Below, one piece after another: positions 38,956 to 49,957 of a stretch of 64,000 bases of DNA (positions are counted from its first letter, which is position 1; each line of letters begins with the position of its first letter). Source of the DNA: Rhynchopus euleeides. Taxonomy: Eukaryota > Euglenozoa > Diplonemea > Diplonemida > Diplonemidae. The notes below the pieces were generated by a model. The model did no database searches and was not told the DNA's origin. It saw only the letters and a list, made by a program, of their open reading frames with translations. The translations under genes were made by a program, and so were the position numbers. The stretch lies in contig OY723311.1 of assembly GCA_963210315.1 (NCBI GenBank), positions 1,364,001 to 1,428,000 on the forward strand. Reading direction: 5' to 3'.

Positions 38956-39095
38956 CCTTCGCTCTGAGTCAGTGACACAGTGACACAGAGCGAAGGCTTG
39001 GCGGCGTTTTTCCCGATTTCGCCTAAGGTGAAAAAAACCGCCTGTGTGACACACTGACACAATTTGACACAGTTTGACACAGAGCGAAGGCCCCC
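38956..39095. repeat. CCTTCGCTCTG / CAGAGCGAAGG inverted-repeat segment
   Basis: CCTTCGCTCTG at 38956-38966 is followed by its inverse at 38986-38996 and 39080-39090, with GTGACACAGTGACACA-type repeats between. The right end reads GAAGGCCCCCC and abuts the deleted retrotransposon copy. The same CCTTCGCTCTG lies just beyond the full-length copy at 32361-32371. Confidence 0.6.
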
Positions 39096-39101
39096 CAAGT
39101 C

Positions 39102-40045
39102 TTTTTTGGAAGAACAGCTAGCTTTTCGCACTAAAAAGACTCGTGGCAGCGTTCGGTATCTGCACACATGCACTAGCAGGCACCGTTCGTACAAACAAAA
39201 ACTGGGTTCGTACTCAGTAGAATATGTCGCAGCTGAGCTCGGTCGATTGGAGCAAGGTCACAGTACCTGTCCTTCCTGAGGGCGTTAAGCCCGCCGAGCC
39301 GCGTGCGCGCTGCATCTTTCCGCGCTGTGCCATCGAGCACAAGAGCGCGGAGTCGGAGCAGTGCTGGAGGTGTGGGTGCCGGGGCCGGGTGATCTGCCCT
39401 GAGTGGAAGGCAGTGTCAGGCGAAACAGGGGCCCTCAACCCGTTTGTGAAGGGCGAAGGGGCGAGCGAGTGGTGTTGCCCGCTGTGCGCGTTCGCTGTGG
39501 GAAGCGGTGAGGACCCGGAAGGGGACCGGACCACGAAAGCGAGCGCAGAGGAAAAGGTGAGTGCGGCCGCGACTGAAGTGGCTGAGGCCTTCTCCGTGCC
39601 CTTCCCTAACACACAGCACTCCCCCCAGGCCCCTGCAGAACCTGTCTTCCCTCCCTCTGTCGTGCCCTCCCTCCCCTCCCCTGTCCCTCAAGGACATGTG
39701 CATCCCGTTAACGCCCCTCAAGGGCCGGGCTCTGCAAGGCCAGCGAACCAAGTGCACCCACTGCAGGCCCCTCAAGGGCCAGGTGCTGTCGCGCAAGCCG
39801 CCCCTCTGGGTTTCGTCCAGCCTACCTATGCCCCTCAAGGGCCGGGCTCGGTGATACCGACAGGCCAAGTGCACCCCATGTACGCCCCTCAAGGGTCGGG
39901 CTCTGCCACTCTGTCCGCTCAGGGGCACCCAATGCAAGCCCCTCAAGGGCTGGGTGCTGTCCCTCATGCGGCCCCCCAGGGGATCGTCCAGCCCACGTAT
40001 GCCCCTCAAGGCACCCGTTCGTACAAACAAAGAACGCAACTCCAA
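39102..40045 (+). mobile_element. Internally deleted copy of the DIRS-order element
   Basis: The left 910 bases match 28128-29035 of the full element at about 98% by eye. The sequence then jumps from GCCCCTCAAGGCA directly to the right end (CCGTTCGTACAAACAAAG), losing some 3.3 kb including the recombinase and reverse transcriptase. Differences are scattered single bases. It is flanked by 12-base direct repeats CAAGTCTTTTTT (39096-39107 and, beyond the MITE, 40154-40165). Confidence 0.88.
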
Positions 40046-40099
40046 GGGGGTCTTCGCTACGGGGTGGTCGTCAGTGCATTTTGGTGCATTTCCTGTTGA
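39224..40099 (+). pseudogene. Truncated gag frame in the deleted copy
   Basis: Keeps the start, cysteine block and most APQG repeats of the gag-like protein. At the deletion joint it runs into 26 unrelated codons from the right end and the MITE (TRSYKQRTQ...), stopping at 40099. The helical domain and basic tail are lost, so normal gag function is not expected. Confidence 0.8.
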
Positions 40100-40153
40100 A
40101 TTGGCTGAAAACTGAAGAAGTTTGTCGAAGTTTGTCGACCAGCAAAGACTCCC
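40046..40153 (-). mobile_element. MITE of the GGGGGTCTTCGCT family, copy 2
   Basis: 108 bases, opposite orientation to copies 1 and 4. GGGGGTCTTCGCTACGGGG begins immediately after the CCAA end of the deleted retrotransposon. The right end is AGCAAAGACTCCC, followed by CAA, matching the CAA before the element (3-base duplicate). Internal TGCATTTTGGTGCATTTCCT and TTGGCTGAAAACTGA match the other copies. Confidence 0.82.
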
Positions 40154-40165
40154 CAAGTCTTTTTT

Positions 40166-42074
40166 AGTTTCCCAAAAAAATAAATAACAAACACATATGG
40201 GGCGGCGCCGCCGCAGAAACAACAATTTACCCCGTCAAACCAAAGAGGGAGATCAACCTTGCACTTCCTTCGACTTCTACTTCACAACCCCCCTCCCCCA
40301 TCCCGTCATGCCAGAAAAACATCAAGCCCCACACACAGTGGGGTGAAGGGGTCAGAATCATGGGATATGACAGGGAAATCATTTGGAAAATAATCGGGCA
40401 AAACAAAACATGGCCAAAACCTATCAGGTACCAGGGGGTGGAGGGAGGGGGGTGTGTGTTTGTGTGTGGTGTGTCGTGATCGTTTTTCAACCTCGGCGAG
40501 TGTTCCAAACAGAGCGTGGGGCATTCCGGAGGGTCGCACATTTCAATTGTTCACGAGTGGCCCGCCCTGTGCTGTGTCGCCATATCCTCGGGGGGCGGTT
40601 TTGGCCCACGGCTGGAACCTGCGTGACTTTCCTGTCCGACAAGATATATAAAGAACCGGCAGTTGACGGGACCTGACCATGCATGGGTGACCTGGATGTC
40701 GAGATCCGATTGGGATGCTGGCCGGGGAAGAAATCTGTAATTCTTTCCTGTAATCGCACACTGGGTGCTCGAAAGCACGCAAGAGGCGCACACATCCGCC
40801 GAGGCGAATGCTGCCACAACACCCCAAACCTGATTTCGGGTGATCCTGTGACTTTGTCGCAGTGCTGGCAGGCACATCCCTCGAGCACATTTGGTGGGGT
40901 GCGAGAAGTTTGTCTTTGAACTTTGACACGTGGTGCATTGCTCCATCCCGAGAGAGATCCGGATGTGGTACCACCACCTGCACGCGTGGTTCTGACCAGG
41001 AGGTTGCTTCACTTCACAACCCCATGGCCCGCCGCAGCCGACCGGTGCACCAACAAGGCTCTCGTCAAAATTGCCTCGGCGGTTCGCCCCTGGCAAACGT
41101 GCCCCGTACACTAACCCCCCTCTACCCCCCATGTTTTTTGTCCCGTGCAAATCAGTATCGCCCGCATCACAAAGTAAGATTAACGCAATAAAAAGCAAAG
41201 GTTTGGGGGGGAAAAGCTGGGCAAACCGCCGCTACTTCCTGAGCCTGTATGCCGCCCCCAACCCCCCCCCCCCCCCCCCCCGAAGTCAAAAAAGGTGACC
41301 TCCCCCCCCCTCTTCTTTCTCTCTCTCTCTGCCCCGACTGCTTCACGGGGCCCCTTATTCCTGTACAAGGTCTTCCTTGGCTGCGACCCAGAGCGTGGCC
41401 CACCCAGTGTGTTCGGATCTGGGTCCCCAGAAGCTGCTGCTCTCTATATGTGCTGTGCATGTGTGTTTTGTCGAAAGGAGCATCAGAGATCGGACGCACT
41501 AAGCTTTTTCTTTTTTATTTGTGCCCCAACAGGCAAAAAAGGGGGTGGGGGGAAGGGGGGTGGGGGGTGGGTGGGTGGGGGGGGGCTCGGTGGACGCCCA
41601 TAAAGTGGGGCATTTTGCCTCAGTTGATGTGTGTTCTTTGCAATAAAAAACGCTTGGCGTCCCACTCGGGAATGGCCTTGCGAGTGCACAGTGCGGATGT
41701 CGTGCCTTGCTGCACAGAGCGTGAAAAGCGCGGAAAGAGTTTTTTTGCCACGACCATCATTCACCCGCTAGGGTGAATGGGCCCGGCATGCGTAACGAAT
41801 CAAGACAGCCATCCAAGAAGGGCGATGTTATCATGGGTTTTAAGTGCTGCTTAACTTTCTGTTATCCTAGACTGCCAGCAATTCTCGGGTGAGGGCCACA
41901 CCGCCTGATGAGGTCGACTTGTTTCTCAGATGCTGCGAATACGTTGAAAGGCCTCTTCACCGCGATGTCCCGCTTCGAGTTGGGCTGGGAGCCGCACAAA
42001 CTTTGGGCAAAACGCCACAATCCGTTGAGACACGAGGTCCGCGAAAGCGGCTCGCTGAGGCAGTTCATCTTTTT
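40166..42074. other. Gene-free spacer
   Basis: No gene with host codon bias. It holds the dispersed CTTCGACTTCTA motif (40245-40300), a C run (41262-41281) and a G-rich block (41535-41590). Confidence 0.45.
40245..40300 (+). repeat. Dispersed ~55-base motif, copy 1
   Basis: GAGGGAGATCAACCTTGCAC then TTCCTTCGACTTCTACTTCA and a C-rich end. Matches 48648-48702 and 62715-62775, all on the + strand. Confidence 0.65.
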
Positions 42075-42325
42075 TTTTGCACATAACACACCTGTGTGGT
42101 ACGGGAAATGCTACGAGGAACGCGATGGACTCGGGACTGCTGCTGGCCTCTCTTGCTATGGTTTACTTATGTTTCGTGCTCCACCTGCTCCACCTCATTC
42201 TGCACTTCAGATGATCCACTTCACGTGGGTTACGGGGTTTGGGACAACGATGATATGTTGTGTCCGACGACAAGGTAAGGTAAGCTCATCGAGGTACACC
42301 AAACCGGAGTTGTCAAATCAAAAAA
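42075..42325 (+). repeat. 251-bp direct repeat, left copy
   Basis: From TTTTGCACATAACACACCTG to TTGTCAAATCAAAAAA, apparently identical to 46624-46874. It contains short frames in all phases, including a 29-codon hydrophobic one starting ATGGACTCGGGACTGCTGC, none convincing. Together the two copies bracket 4.3 kb of minisatellite DNA, like the terminal repeats of a non-autonomous element or the result of a segmental duplication. Confidence 0.85.
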
Positions 42326-42369
42326 GACACACCGCCCGAGAGGCAATTGGTGTGACACAACAGCGATGA

Positions 42370-43140
42370 CACAACCACTCTGCCCGAGGGGGCGCGTTTT
42401 TAGCGACCGAGACCTCCTCTCCTGACTGAGGGACACACGATCTGACCGTCCGAGAGACGCAGCATTCTACCCTGCCCGAGGGGCACCCACTCTCCTGACC
42501 GAGAGACACGCAGTCTTGCCCGAGGGGCACCTGGTTTCCTGACCGAGACAATATTCTGCCCGAGGGGCACTCACTCTCCCGACCGAGAGACACGCAGTTT
42601 TGCCCGAGGGGCACCTGTTCTCCTGACCGAGACAATATTCTGCCCGAGGGGCACCCACTCTCCCGACCGAGAGACGCAGCATCTCGCCCGAGGGGCACCT
42701 GTTCTCCTGACCGAGACAAAAATTTTGCCCGAGGGGCACCTACTCTCCCGACCGAGAGACACGCAGTCTTGCCCGAGGGGCACCTGTTCTCCTGACCGAG
42801 ACAATATTCTGCCCGAGGGGCATCCACTCTCCCGACCGAGAGACGCAGCATCTCGCCCGAGGGGCACCTGTTCTCCTGACCGAGACAATATTCTGCCCGA
42901 GGGGCACTCACTCTCCCGACCGAGAGACACGCAGTTTTGCCCGAGGGGCACCCGTTATCCTGACCGAGACAAAACTATGCCCGAGGGGCACCCACTCTCC
43001 CGACCGAGAGACGCAGCATCTCGCCCGAGGGGCACCTGTTCTCCTGACCGAGACAAAAATTTTGCCCGAGGGGCACCCGCTCTCCCGACCGAGAGATACA
43101 CAATCTTGCCCGAGGGGCACCAAATCCCGACCGAGAAGAC
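42370..43140. repeat. Minisatellite of CCCGAGGGGCACC units, array 1
   Basis: About 18 units of 40-46 bases, each starting GCCCGAGGGGCACC and ending CCGACCGAGA. Two unit types alternate: one with CTGTTCTCCTGACCGAGACA, the other with CACTCTCCCGACCGAGAGAC. Spacer-like parts are themselves repeated, so this is a tandem dimer array and not a CRISPR. Confidence 0.9.
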
Positions 43141-43585
43141 GACCCTCACACCATGCTCGTGTCAGGTCTCAAGAGGGCCGAAGCCGCGGTTGAGGACAAC
43201 AACACCCCCACGCACTGGTTCTAATAAATGACGGCGAGGTGCACGGGGGGATCAGCACGAAGGAGGGGCGCAAAAAGATGGGGATGATGACGCCGTGGTG
43301 TTCAAGGTGGTCCTCCGCCGCTTATGAACGTGACAGCGGGACAGCGCTGCGCCCGTGGCCGCAGCGGATTGAGGACATTCCCATCAGCCATCGAGACTAT
43401 CACCGCGCCTCGCCGAAAACCTGCTTCACGCTTGATCGCGCTCAAGGTTTCCAAACGCATACTTCAGCTGGAGGTTCCGTCACAGAGGCGCTGACAAAGG
43501 CGGGACCAAGAGCAACAGTCGGGTGCTGATAAATGGGTCGATACTGATGCAGCAAAGTGACGTCAGTGATATCCAACTCCTACTT
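43141..43585. other. Spacer between the minisatellite arrays
   Basis: Mixed-composition DNA. A 96-codon plus-strand frame at 43239-43529 has no recognisable domain and I leave it uncalled. Confidence 0.35.
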
Positions 43586-44480
43586 TCCTGACCGAGACAC
43601 GATCTTGCCGAGGAGCATCGGACCGAGACACCCACTTCTGCCTGAGGGGCACCTAGCCGAGACGCATTTTTCCTGCCCGAGGGGCATCTCGCCGAGACAT
43701 TACCTGCCTGAGGGGCACCTGGCCACGACATACCTACAGCTTACGCTTGCGGGGCACCCTGCCTGAGGAGCACCTGGCCAAGACATACATTTCCGCCTAC
43801 GAGGCACCCTGCCCGAGGGGCACCTGGTCAAGACACACACTTCCGCCTACGGGGCACCCTGCCCGAGGGGCACCTGGCCAAGACAGACACCTCTGCCTAC
43901 GAGGCACCCTGCCCGAGGGGCACCTGGCCAAGACATACACTTCCGCCTACGAGGCACCCTGCCCGAGGGGCACCTGGCCAAGACATACACTTCCGCCTAC
44001 GAGGCACCCTGCCCGAGGGGCACCTGGCCAAGACATACACTTCCGCCTACGAGGCACCCTGCCCGAGGGGCACCTGGCCAAGACAGACACTTCCGCCTAC
44101 GAGACACCCTGCCCGAGGGGCACCTGGCCAAGACATACACTTCCGCCTACGAGGCACCCTGCCCGAGGGGCACCTGGCCAAGACATACACTTCCGCCTAC
44201 GAGGCACCCTGCCCGAGGGGCACCTGGTCAAGACATACATTTCCGCCTACGGGGCACCCTGCCTGAGGGGCATCTGGCCGCGACATACACTTCCGCCTAC
44301 GGGGCACCCTGCCTGAGGGGCACCTGGCCAAGACGCACATTCATGCCCGAGGGACACCGGGCCGAGACATTACATTCCCTGCCTGAGGGACACCTGGCCG
44401 AGACACATTCCTGCCGAGGGGCACTCACTCCCGACCGCGAGACGCAGGATTTTGCCTGAGGGGCACCTCCTCTCCTGACG
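43586..44480. repeat. Minisatellite of CCCGAGGGGCACC units, array 2 (50-bp units)
   Basis: Core of about ten 50-base units: CCCGAGGGGCACCTGGCCAA, then GACATACACTTCCGCCTACG, then AGGCACCCTG. Degenerate units lie at both ends. It shares the CCCGAGGGGCAC core with array 1 but has a different body. The plus-strand frame across it (43747-44316) is a by-product of the repeat. Confidence 0.9.
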
Positions 44481-46567
44481 GAGACACAACCCCGCCCAGC
44501 ACAGTGCCGAGGGGCATTTACGCTTTCGACTGGAATACCGAGCCTGACCCGGGGAGACACAATCGTGCCACAATCGTGAGGGGCATACTCTCTTGATTGA
44601 GAAATACACCCTTTTTGCCCGAGCGACGGCACCTGAAGGCGGAAGGGTGGCCTGTCACACACAGCCTGCCAGATCCAGCTCGAGCACGGTGACGCGACGT
44701 GAGCTTTCCGAGGGCGACAGTTTTCGTGTACCAATGCAACGCCCCCGGACACGCCCCCGAGAAGCCGGCACGTCTGTCGTGCCCAGCTTATCTGCGCGAA
44801 TGCCGACTACGCGCACCCCGGCGTCAAGCGGATGCCCGCACACGCCCCAAGCGGGGCATACTCCGTCGAAGCATAGTCTCCCTGCCGGGGGACACACATT
44901 CAAGCCTGCATTATTCACAGGGGTCAGGGGGAGTTCCGGGCGTCTGTGGCCCGGTGTTGAGACGTACGACCTCACAGTTCCATGCAGGGAAGGGGAGCTG
45001 CTGACTGGACACCTGCGAGGTGCCGTGGGACATACACAGAGATCAGGTATCCAACACAGCCGAGACGCTCTCCCAAGCTGCACTGCTCGGGGAGCAAAAG
45101 AAGCAGCGACTGAGAGACGCGTCCGCATCGCCTGTGTCAGCGGTGCCGCCGCTGAGGGGGTCCACCGAAACCGCAGCCATGGCAGCGGGCCGAGATCATT
45201 CCACAAGGTTGGGGGGCAGTCGGCCAGTCTTCCCGAGTACCCAGCAGCCTACTCGACAAGCCCGAACAGCGACTGCAGCGTGCGACAAGCTCCGGTCCGC
45301 GGGGACTCACCTCTCTCATTAAGAAGGCGACTCCGAGAATCCTTCTGGCATGCCCACACCTCCAGGGCCTCGAATTTCCTCACGCACCGGGAAATACGCC
45401 CTCCACACTGAGTCCGGGCGTTACCACTGAATCGACGCCACGTGGGGCCACAGGGCCTCCGTTTGATGCGCTGTCTACGAGGCGGGCGATGGGGCAGGTA
45501 CAGTGGGGATCAGCCCAGTGGGAAGGGGGCCGCAGGAACGTGTTGTCCACCGCTCGAGCGGAGTTCAGGAGACGACAGTGCGCGCGATCGCCCTCTTTCA
45601 CCCAGAAGGGCCGGCACCTCTCACACCTACCCCTGGGCACTCCATGCAGCGTCTCCAGTGCGCCATGAAGAGGCGCGTTGGGCTTCACCCCGCAACTCGC
45701 TCGCAGCCAGCGAAGACCGGAGAGGACACAGAGAGCCACAGAGCGATCGAGATCACGCCGGAAAGCACCGGGTGTTGGCCGGGCTCCCGAAGGGCGAGAG
45801 TTTAAGACGGCCGGACAGTAGACTGCTGCGGAGGAGCTGGGAGGCGAGTTTCAGACTGTGATTTCTCGATCCGCTGAGCCCTGTCCCCAGGCGAGAGCTG
45901 CCGGGTCATGGTGGCTGAATATGCACGAGCGTCGCGGTGGTGGTGCTGGGAGCGCACCAGAGGACTGTCACGCTGAGGGGCTGGGCATGGCCACTGACTA
46001 CCTGGATACGGCCGTCTCAGTGCATCGCCCGGGGTGCAAAACGACATCGAGGATGTCAGGAAGAAGGGTCATGTGGGCACACACCAATATGTCGGAGACG
46101 TGAAGAAGCCTCGAGGGGAAGGGTTCCCCAGGGGATGGAGGATCCCGAAGAGGTACAGGGTGAGGATTCAAATACCCGGAGTGGGAAACGCACCAGACGT
46201 CGGGGGTCAGCCAAGAGCGGGTGGTTGCAGCACAGGCGGGGCTGTGTGCAACCTTTGCCCCCTTAGTTTCGCCGGGTTGAGACGCATCAACTCTCTCGCC
46301 GGGTGCGGCAACTGGAGAGACAGGCATGTTGTCGATAGGGCACACCAAGAATCACGAGGCTGACCACACGACGGCGGCACACGGCCGAGGCAGGCGGATC
46401 CCCTCAGCGAGTGAGGTTCGATCGTTTTCCGTACAAGGTGCTCGTGACAACGTAGAAAGCGGTACATTACCATCGGAGGGATGCATACGATGGGCGACGG
46501 AGCCTGATCACTTCAATAGTAGACCGTTCGCGCGGCGTCCCTAAGTCCTTGGGTCCTAAGGGTCCTG
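44481..46567. other. Decayed repeat DNA without genes
   Basis: Continues the GAGACAC / GAGGGGCA vocabulary of the minisatellite in scattered, mutated form (for example 44880-44900) to about 45100, then unique-looking GC-rich DNA. Frames up to 272 codons (44593-45411) are Ser/Arg/Pro-rich, and I see no domain in them. Confidence 0.5.
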
Positions 46568-46623
46568 GGTGGAAGCGTCCAATGCAACACTCACAGCATA
46601 GAGGCCAAGTGTTTCTCGTAGTA
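46568..46623 (+). repeat. 57-base GGTGGAAGCGTCC motif, copy 1
   Basis: GGTGGAAGCGTCCAATGCAA through TTTCTCGTAGTATT. Repeated without change at 46927-46983, so the second 251-bp repeat is itself bracketed by direct copies of this motif. A diverged third copy is at 55605-55663. Confidence 0.8.
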
Positions 46624-46874
46624 TTTTGCACATAACACACCTGTGTGGTACGGGAAATGCTACGAGGAACGCGATGGACTCGGGACTGCTGCTGGCCTCT
46701 CTTGCTATGGTTTACTTATGTTTCGTGCTCCACCTGCTCCACCTCATTCTGCACTTCAGATGATCCACTTCACGTGGGTTACGGGGTTTGGGACAACGAT
46801 GATATGTTGTGTCCGACGACAAGGTAAGGTAAGCTCATCGAGGTACACCAAACCGGAGTTGTCAAATCAAAAAA
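46624..46874 (+). repeat. 251-bp direct repeat, right copy
   Basis: Identical by eye to 42075-42325. Followed by a poly-A/poly-G stretch (46869-46891). Confidence 0.85.
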
Positions 46875-46926
46875 AAATATGGGGGGGGGGGGTTCAAAGT
46901 GCAAGAGGTGGAGCCCGTTCAACAGG

Positions 46927-46983
46927 TGGAAGCGTCCAATGCAACACTCACAGCATAGAGGCCAAGTGTTTCTCGTAGTATTT
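46927..46983 (+). repeat. 57-base GGTGGAAGCGTCC motif, copy 2
   Basis: Exact repeat of 46568-46623. It is followed by TTTTGCAAAAAGC, whereas copy 1 is followed by TTTTGCACATAAC. The shared TTTTGCA suggests a breakpoint or insertion target at that point. Confidence 0.8.
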
Positions 46984-47715
46984 TCTTTTGCAAAAAGCAA
47001 ATCCAGTCGGGCGGAGGGGTGTGTCAAATCACCGGAATACCATCAAAGTTCCTTGGGGCACCGATAACCCTGCCTCGGAGAAACGTACTGCCAGCCTTTA
47101 TTTATATGCCCGGCCAAATCCGCTGGGCGTGTGAATTTTTGTGTTGTCGTTTTTTTTCTCGCATTTTTTATCCCGGTTTTTTTTGTGTGCCGCGGTGGGA
47201 GGGGGGTGGGGAGGGGGTGGGAATTGCATCAGAGCTCACGTGTGGGCGCCTTGCACTGCCTGCGGGCCATGAAACCCCCGCTGACATGATCACAATTATC
47301 GTTCAATCGGTTCAACCACCACCACCACCACCACCACCACCACCACCACCACCACCACCACCACCACCCCCTGCCTCTCTCACATCTTCTTAGTCCAACA
47401 TATTCTAATCAAAAGCGCCTTTGATGTTGCCTCCGAGCCCCCTCACCCACCCACTCCCTCCCCCCACCCCCCCTGCAGTTGCCACATGCGCTATCGCTCA
47501 ACACGTCACCTCCCCCAAGGGCAACGGTAGAGGGGGGGGGGGTGGTAGACTTTTTCACATCTCGCTCGGGCAGGGGGGTATTCCAGATCTTGTCATCACC
47601 ACCACCACCACCACCACCCATCCCAGGCACTGCTGTCTGGGTGCTACAGCTCTCAACCCCTGCCGATATAGGAGAGCGTTCCCCCGGCTTGCAACAGCGC
47701 CTATCTGCCGCCAGG
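46984..47715. repeat. Spacer with (ACC)n microsatellite
   Basis: (ACC)n at 47315-47367 (about 18 units) and a second (CCA)n at 47597-47620. C- and G-rich surroundings form the leader of the small gene at 47716. The acceptor-like CTGCCGCCAG directly precedes its ATG. Confidence 0.6.
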
Positions 47716-48171
47716 ATGCCGAAGCGTTCCCCGCGCATGAGCAAGGCGAAGCGGGAGCGTCTTGAGGAGGAACGGCTAATCAAGCTGGACCTGGAGGAGC
47801 GCGCCGAGAAACAGGAGCTGATTGAGCGGAACAACGCGCACAGCAGGATGCTGTCGCAGATGCTGCTGGGCACCGATAGGATGTACAACGCTGAGGGGCT
47901 TGTGTCGGGCGATTTCCAGACGAGCAAATATATGGATGCGGAGTGCGACATGTGCGGCAAGCAGTGGGCCCACTGCTGCCAGGCGACAGGGAGGGCTCAC
48001 TCCGAGTCTGTGGAGCCTGCGCTCTCCCCTTGGCGCACCCACTCCCCCACGTCGCCTGCAGGAGGGTCGGTGGCGTCGCCGACGTCGAAGGGCTCCAAGC
48101 GGTCCTCCTCAAAGAGGTCGTCGAAGCGGCGCTCCCTCGCGCGGAACTCCCTCCCGCCCCCCACAGACTAA
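47716..48171 (+). CDS. Small basic coiled-coil protein, hypothetical
   Basis: 151 residues. The frame is open upstream to 47479, but that part translates microsatellite DNA. ATG 47716 follows an AG dinucleotide by one base, and from there the protein has host codon bias. Residues 3-45 form a highly charged helix (SKAKRERLEEERLIKLDLEE then RAEKQELIERNNAHSRML). Residues ~75-95 hold C-x2-C and CC (CDMCGKQWAHCC), a possible metal site. The last 45 residues are Ser/Lys/Arg-rich (KGSKRSSSKRSSKRRS), suggesting nucleic-acid binding or phosphorylation. I do not recognise a family. Single exon. Confidence 0.6.
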   Translation: MPKRSPRMSKAKRERLEEERLIKLDLEERAEKQELIERNNAHSRMLSQMLLGTDRMYNAEGLVSGDFQTSKYMDAECDMCGKQWAHCCQATGRAHSESVEPALSPWRTHSPTSPAGGSVASPTSKGSKRSSSKRSSKRRSLARNSLPPPTD

Positions 48172-48355
48172 AGCCAAGAGTGAATGGGGAAGGCCAGCTC
48201 TGGCGGGGGGTTTTATATTGTATTGTGCTTCACCTCCCCCTCGCCCCCCCCACCCCCACGCCCCTCGACCCACCCGGTGCTCGCTTTGAAGTAGCCAGCA
48301 GAGAGAGAGGGGGGGGGCTCCTTGGTGGTGGGGTTTTGGTATTATTTATTGATCT

Positions 48356-48426
48356 GGGGGTCTTCGCTGGTCGTTACGCTTCGTTATTCTTTGTCAGTTG
48401 TAAATGCACCAAAATGCACTGACGAG
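48356..48426 (+). mobile_element. MITE of the GGGGGTCTTCGCT family, truncated copy 3
   Basis: Starts GGGGGTCTTCGCTGGTCGTT and keeps AAATGCACCAAAATGCACTG, then ends at GACGAGGGG without the right terminal repeat. About 35 bases are missing from the inside and right side relative to full copies. Confidence 0.75.
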
Positions 48427-48647
48427 GGGAGGATTATTTGTGGCTGTTCTGCTCGCATGTTAGCCGCCACCACAGAGGGTCTGCGCAGGGGGGAAATGCC
48501 AGATGGGTTGCGTATGTGGGGTGTCGGAAAAAAATGCAAAATATACATGCAAAACCAACAGCTTTTGCTGGGATGCCCTCCGGTTGGAGAGGATGCACCG
48601 CAGCGCATCCCCACCCTTGATAGAGCTTGGACAGCCTGCATAACGAG

Positions 48648-48702
48648 TGAAGGGAGATCATCCTTGTGCTTCCTTCGACTTCTATTTCAATCCCCCCCGA
48701 TA
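48648..48702 (+). repeat. Dispersed ~55-base motif, copy 2
   Basis: GAGTGAAGGGAGATCATCCT then TGTGCTTCCTTCGACTTCTA and TTTCAATCCCCCCC. The best-preserved of the three long copies. Confidence 0.65.
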
Positions 48703-49957
48703 TGACTTGGGGGATATTTCAGAGATACGACACGAATAGACTCTCGCAGGGACGAGGTGTGTCGGCCTGTAGGCACTCCACCCTCAGCTCACCCCTGCTT
48801 GCACCCAAATGAAACACAGCCCGGATTTCAATTACACGCTGGCAATGGGGGCCCGCCCCCCCTCCCTTGCCGCTGCGGCTGCCCCGCTGCAGCGCTCTGC
48901 CGCTGGTGGTCCTGCCCCCTCACGCCAACACCACCACCACCACCACCACCACCGTTCCTCGCTCTGCTGTGGTGCAGAATGGGATGGTGATGGCCAGAAG
49001 ATCCCTTTTCTGCGGAGAAGCTCTCTTCCCCCCTCTCTCTCTTTATCTTGATGTGCCTTCCCATCACACTCACACACACGACCCCCTCTCCCCCCCTTCC
49101 CAAAGCATGTCCGTGTTGGGCCTGGCTGCCCACTGTGAGGCGCTGGTGATGGGTTGGGACGAAACAAAAAGAATGCCAGTTTTGGGGTCCAAAGGCATGT
49201 GTGTGACCGCATTTCTCTCAGCAACGCCCGTTGTTGGTGCCTTGTGTGGGGTGCCGCGGAGGAGCTGGGAGAGGGTGGAGCGCACCCACAGCAATCGTTA
49301 TAAGCTGGTTTTATTTTCCAGCGGCGGGTATTGCTGGTTTTGTTGGTTTTTATTTGCAACCCTGTCGGAGCCTTTCGCCCCTCCCCCCCGTCTTCATCTT
49401 GGCTGAACTCTCTGTTTGTGATGCTGCTGTATTGTCCCTGTGTGTGTGTGGCACGTGCCTTGTCGGTTGCGTTTGCATATCTCTTGTGTTTCGGTAACAG
49501 AAACCGACCCATCCACCCCCGCCCCGCCCCGACCCCTCGCTTTGTGGCCCCGATACAGACCGGTCGATGTGCCGTGTGTGGAGTTGGTACAGTTGAGTGC
49601 ACGAAAAGCATGTGCTGGGTGCGCTCTATGCTGTGACAAATAACTTTTCGTGTGTGTGGTGCCTTGTGGCAAGCTGCGGGGGGGACGGCAGGCGAAGCCG
49701 GCAAAAATACAAGCTGAATGCCCAAGGGGAAGGAAGGATGCACCGATCGCTCTCCCGTTTGGCTGTGCGGGAAGATGGCAGAAAGAACGGGCAAACGGAC
49801 GCTGGACATCGCCCCACACACCCCCACACGTCCATGCACTTTTTTGTGGGGAGGCACCCGGCAGGCGGGCAGGGCCAGGTGAATAGTTTGCGCGGGTGTC
49901 TCCTGCAGTTCATGCAACCCCACCCACCCACACCCACAGCAACACAGCGCCAGCCCC

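Larger units (their letters stand above)
48172..49957. other. Gene-free spacer and leader of the phosphate-transporter gene
   Basis: Apart from a truncated MITE (48356-48426), the dispersed motif (48648-48702) and (CCA)n near 48930, nothing is recognised. Acceptor-like CACCCACAG occurs at 49931-49939 before the ATG at 49958. Confidence 0.45.

Noticed and set aside
42096-42278. 60-codon frame in the 251-bp repeat (also at 46645-46827)
   Set aside because: All three frames are partly open; nothing favours one, so no gene was called.
42370-43140. CRISPR-like look of repeated GCCCGAGGGGCACC with 25-30-base spacers
   Set aside because: The spacers are themselves two repeated types, unit length varies, and the host is eukaryotic; it is a dimeric minisatellite.
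44593-45411. 272-codon + strand frame
   Set aside because: Begins in decayed minisatellite; no domain and no codon bias.
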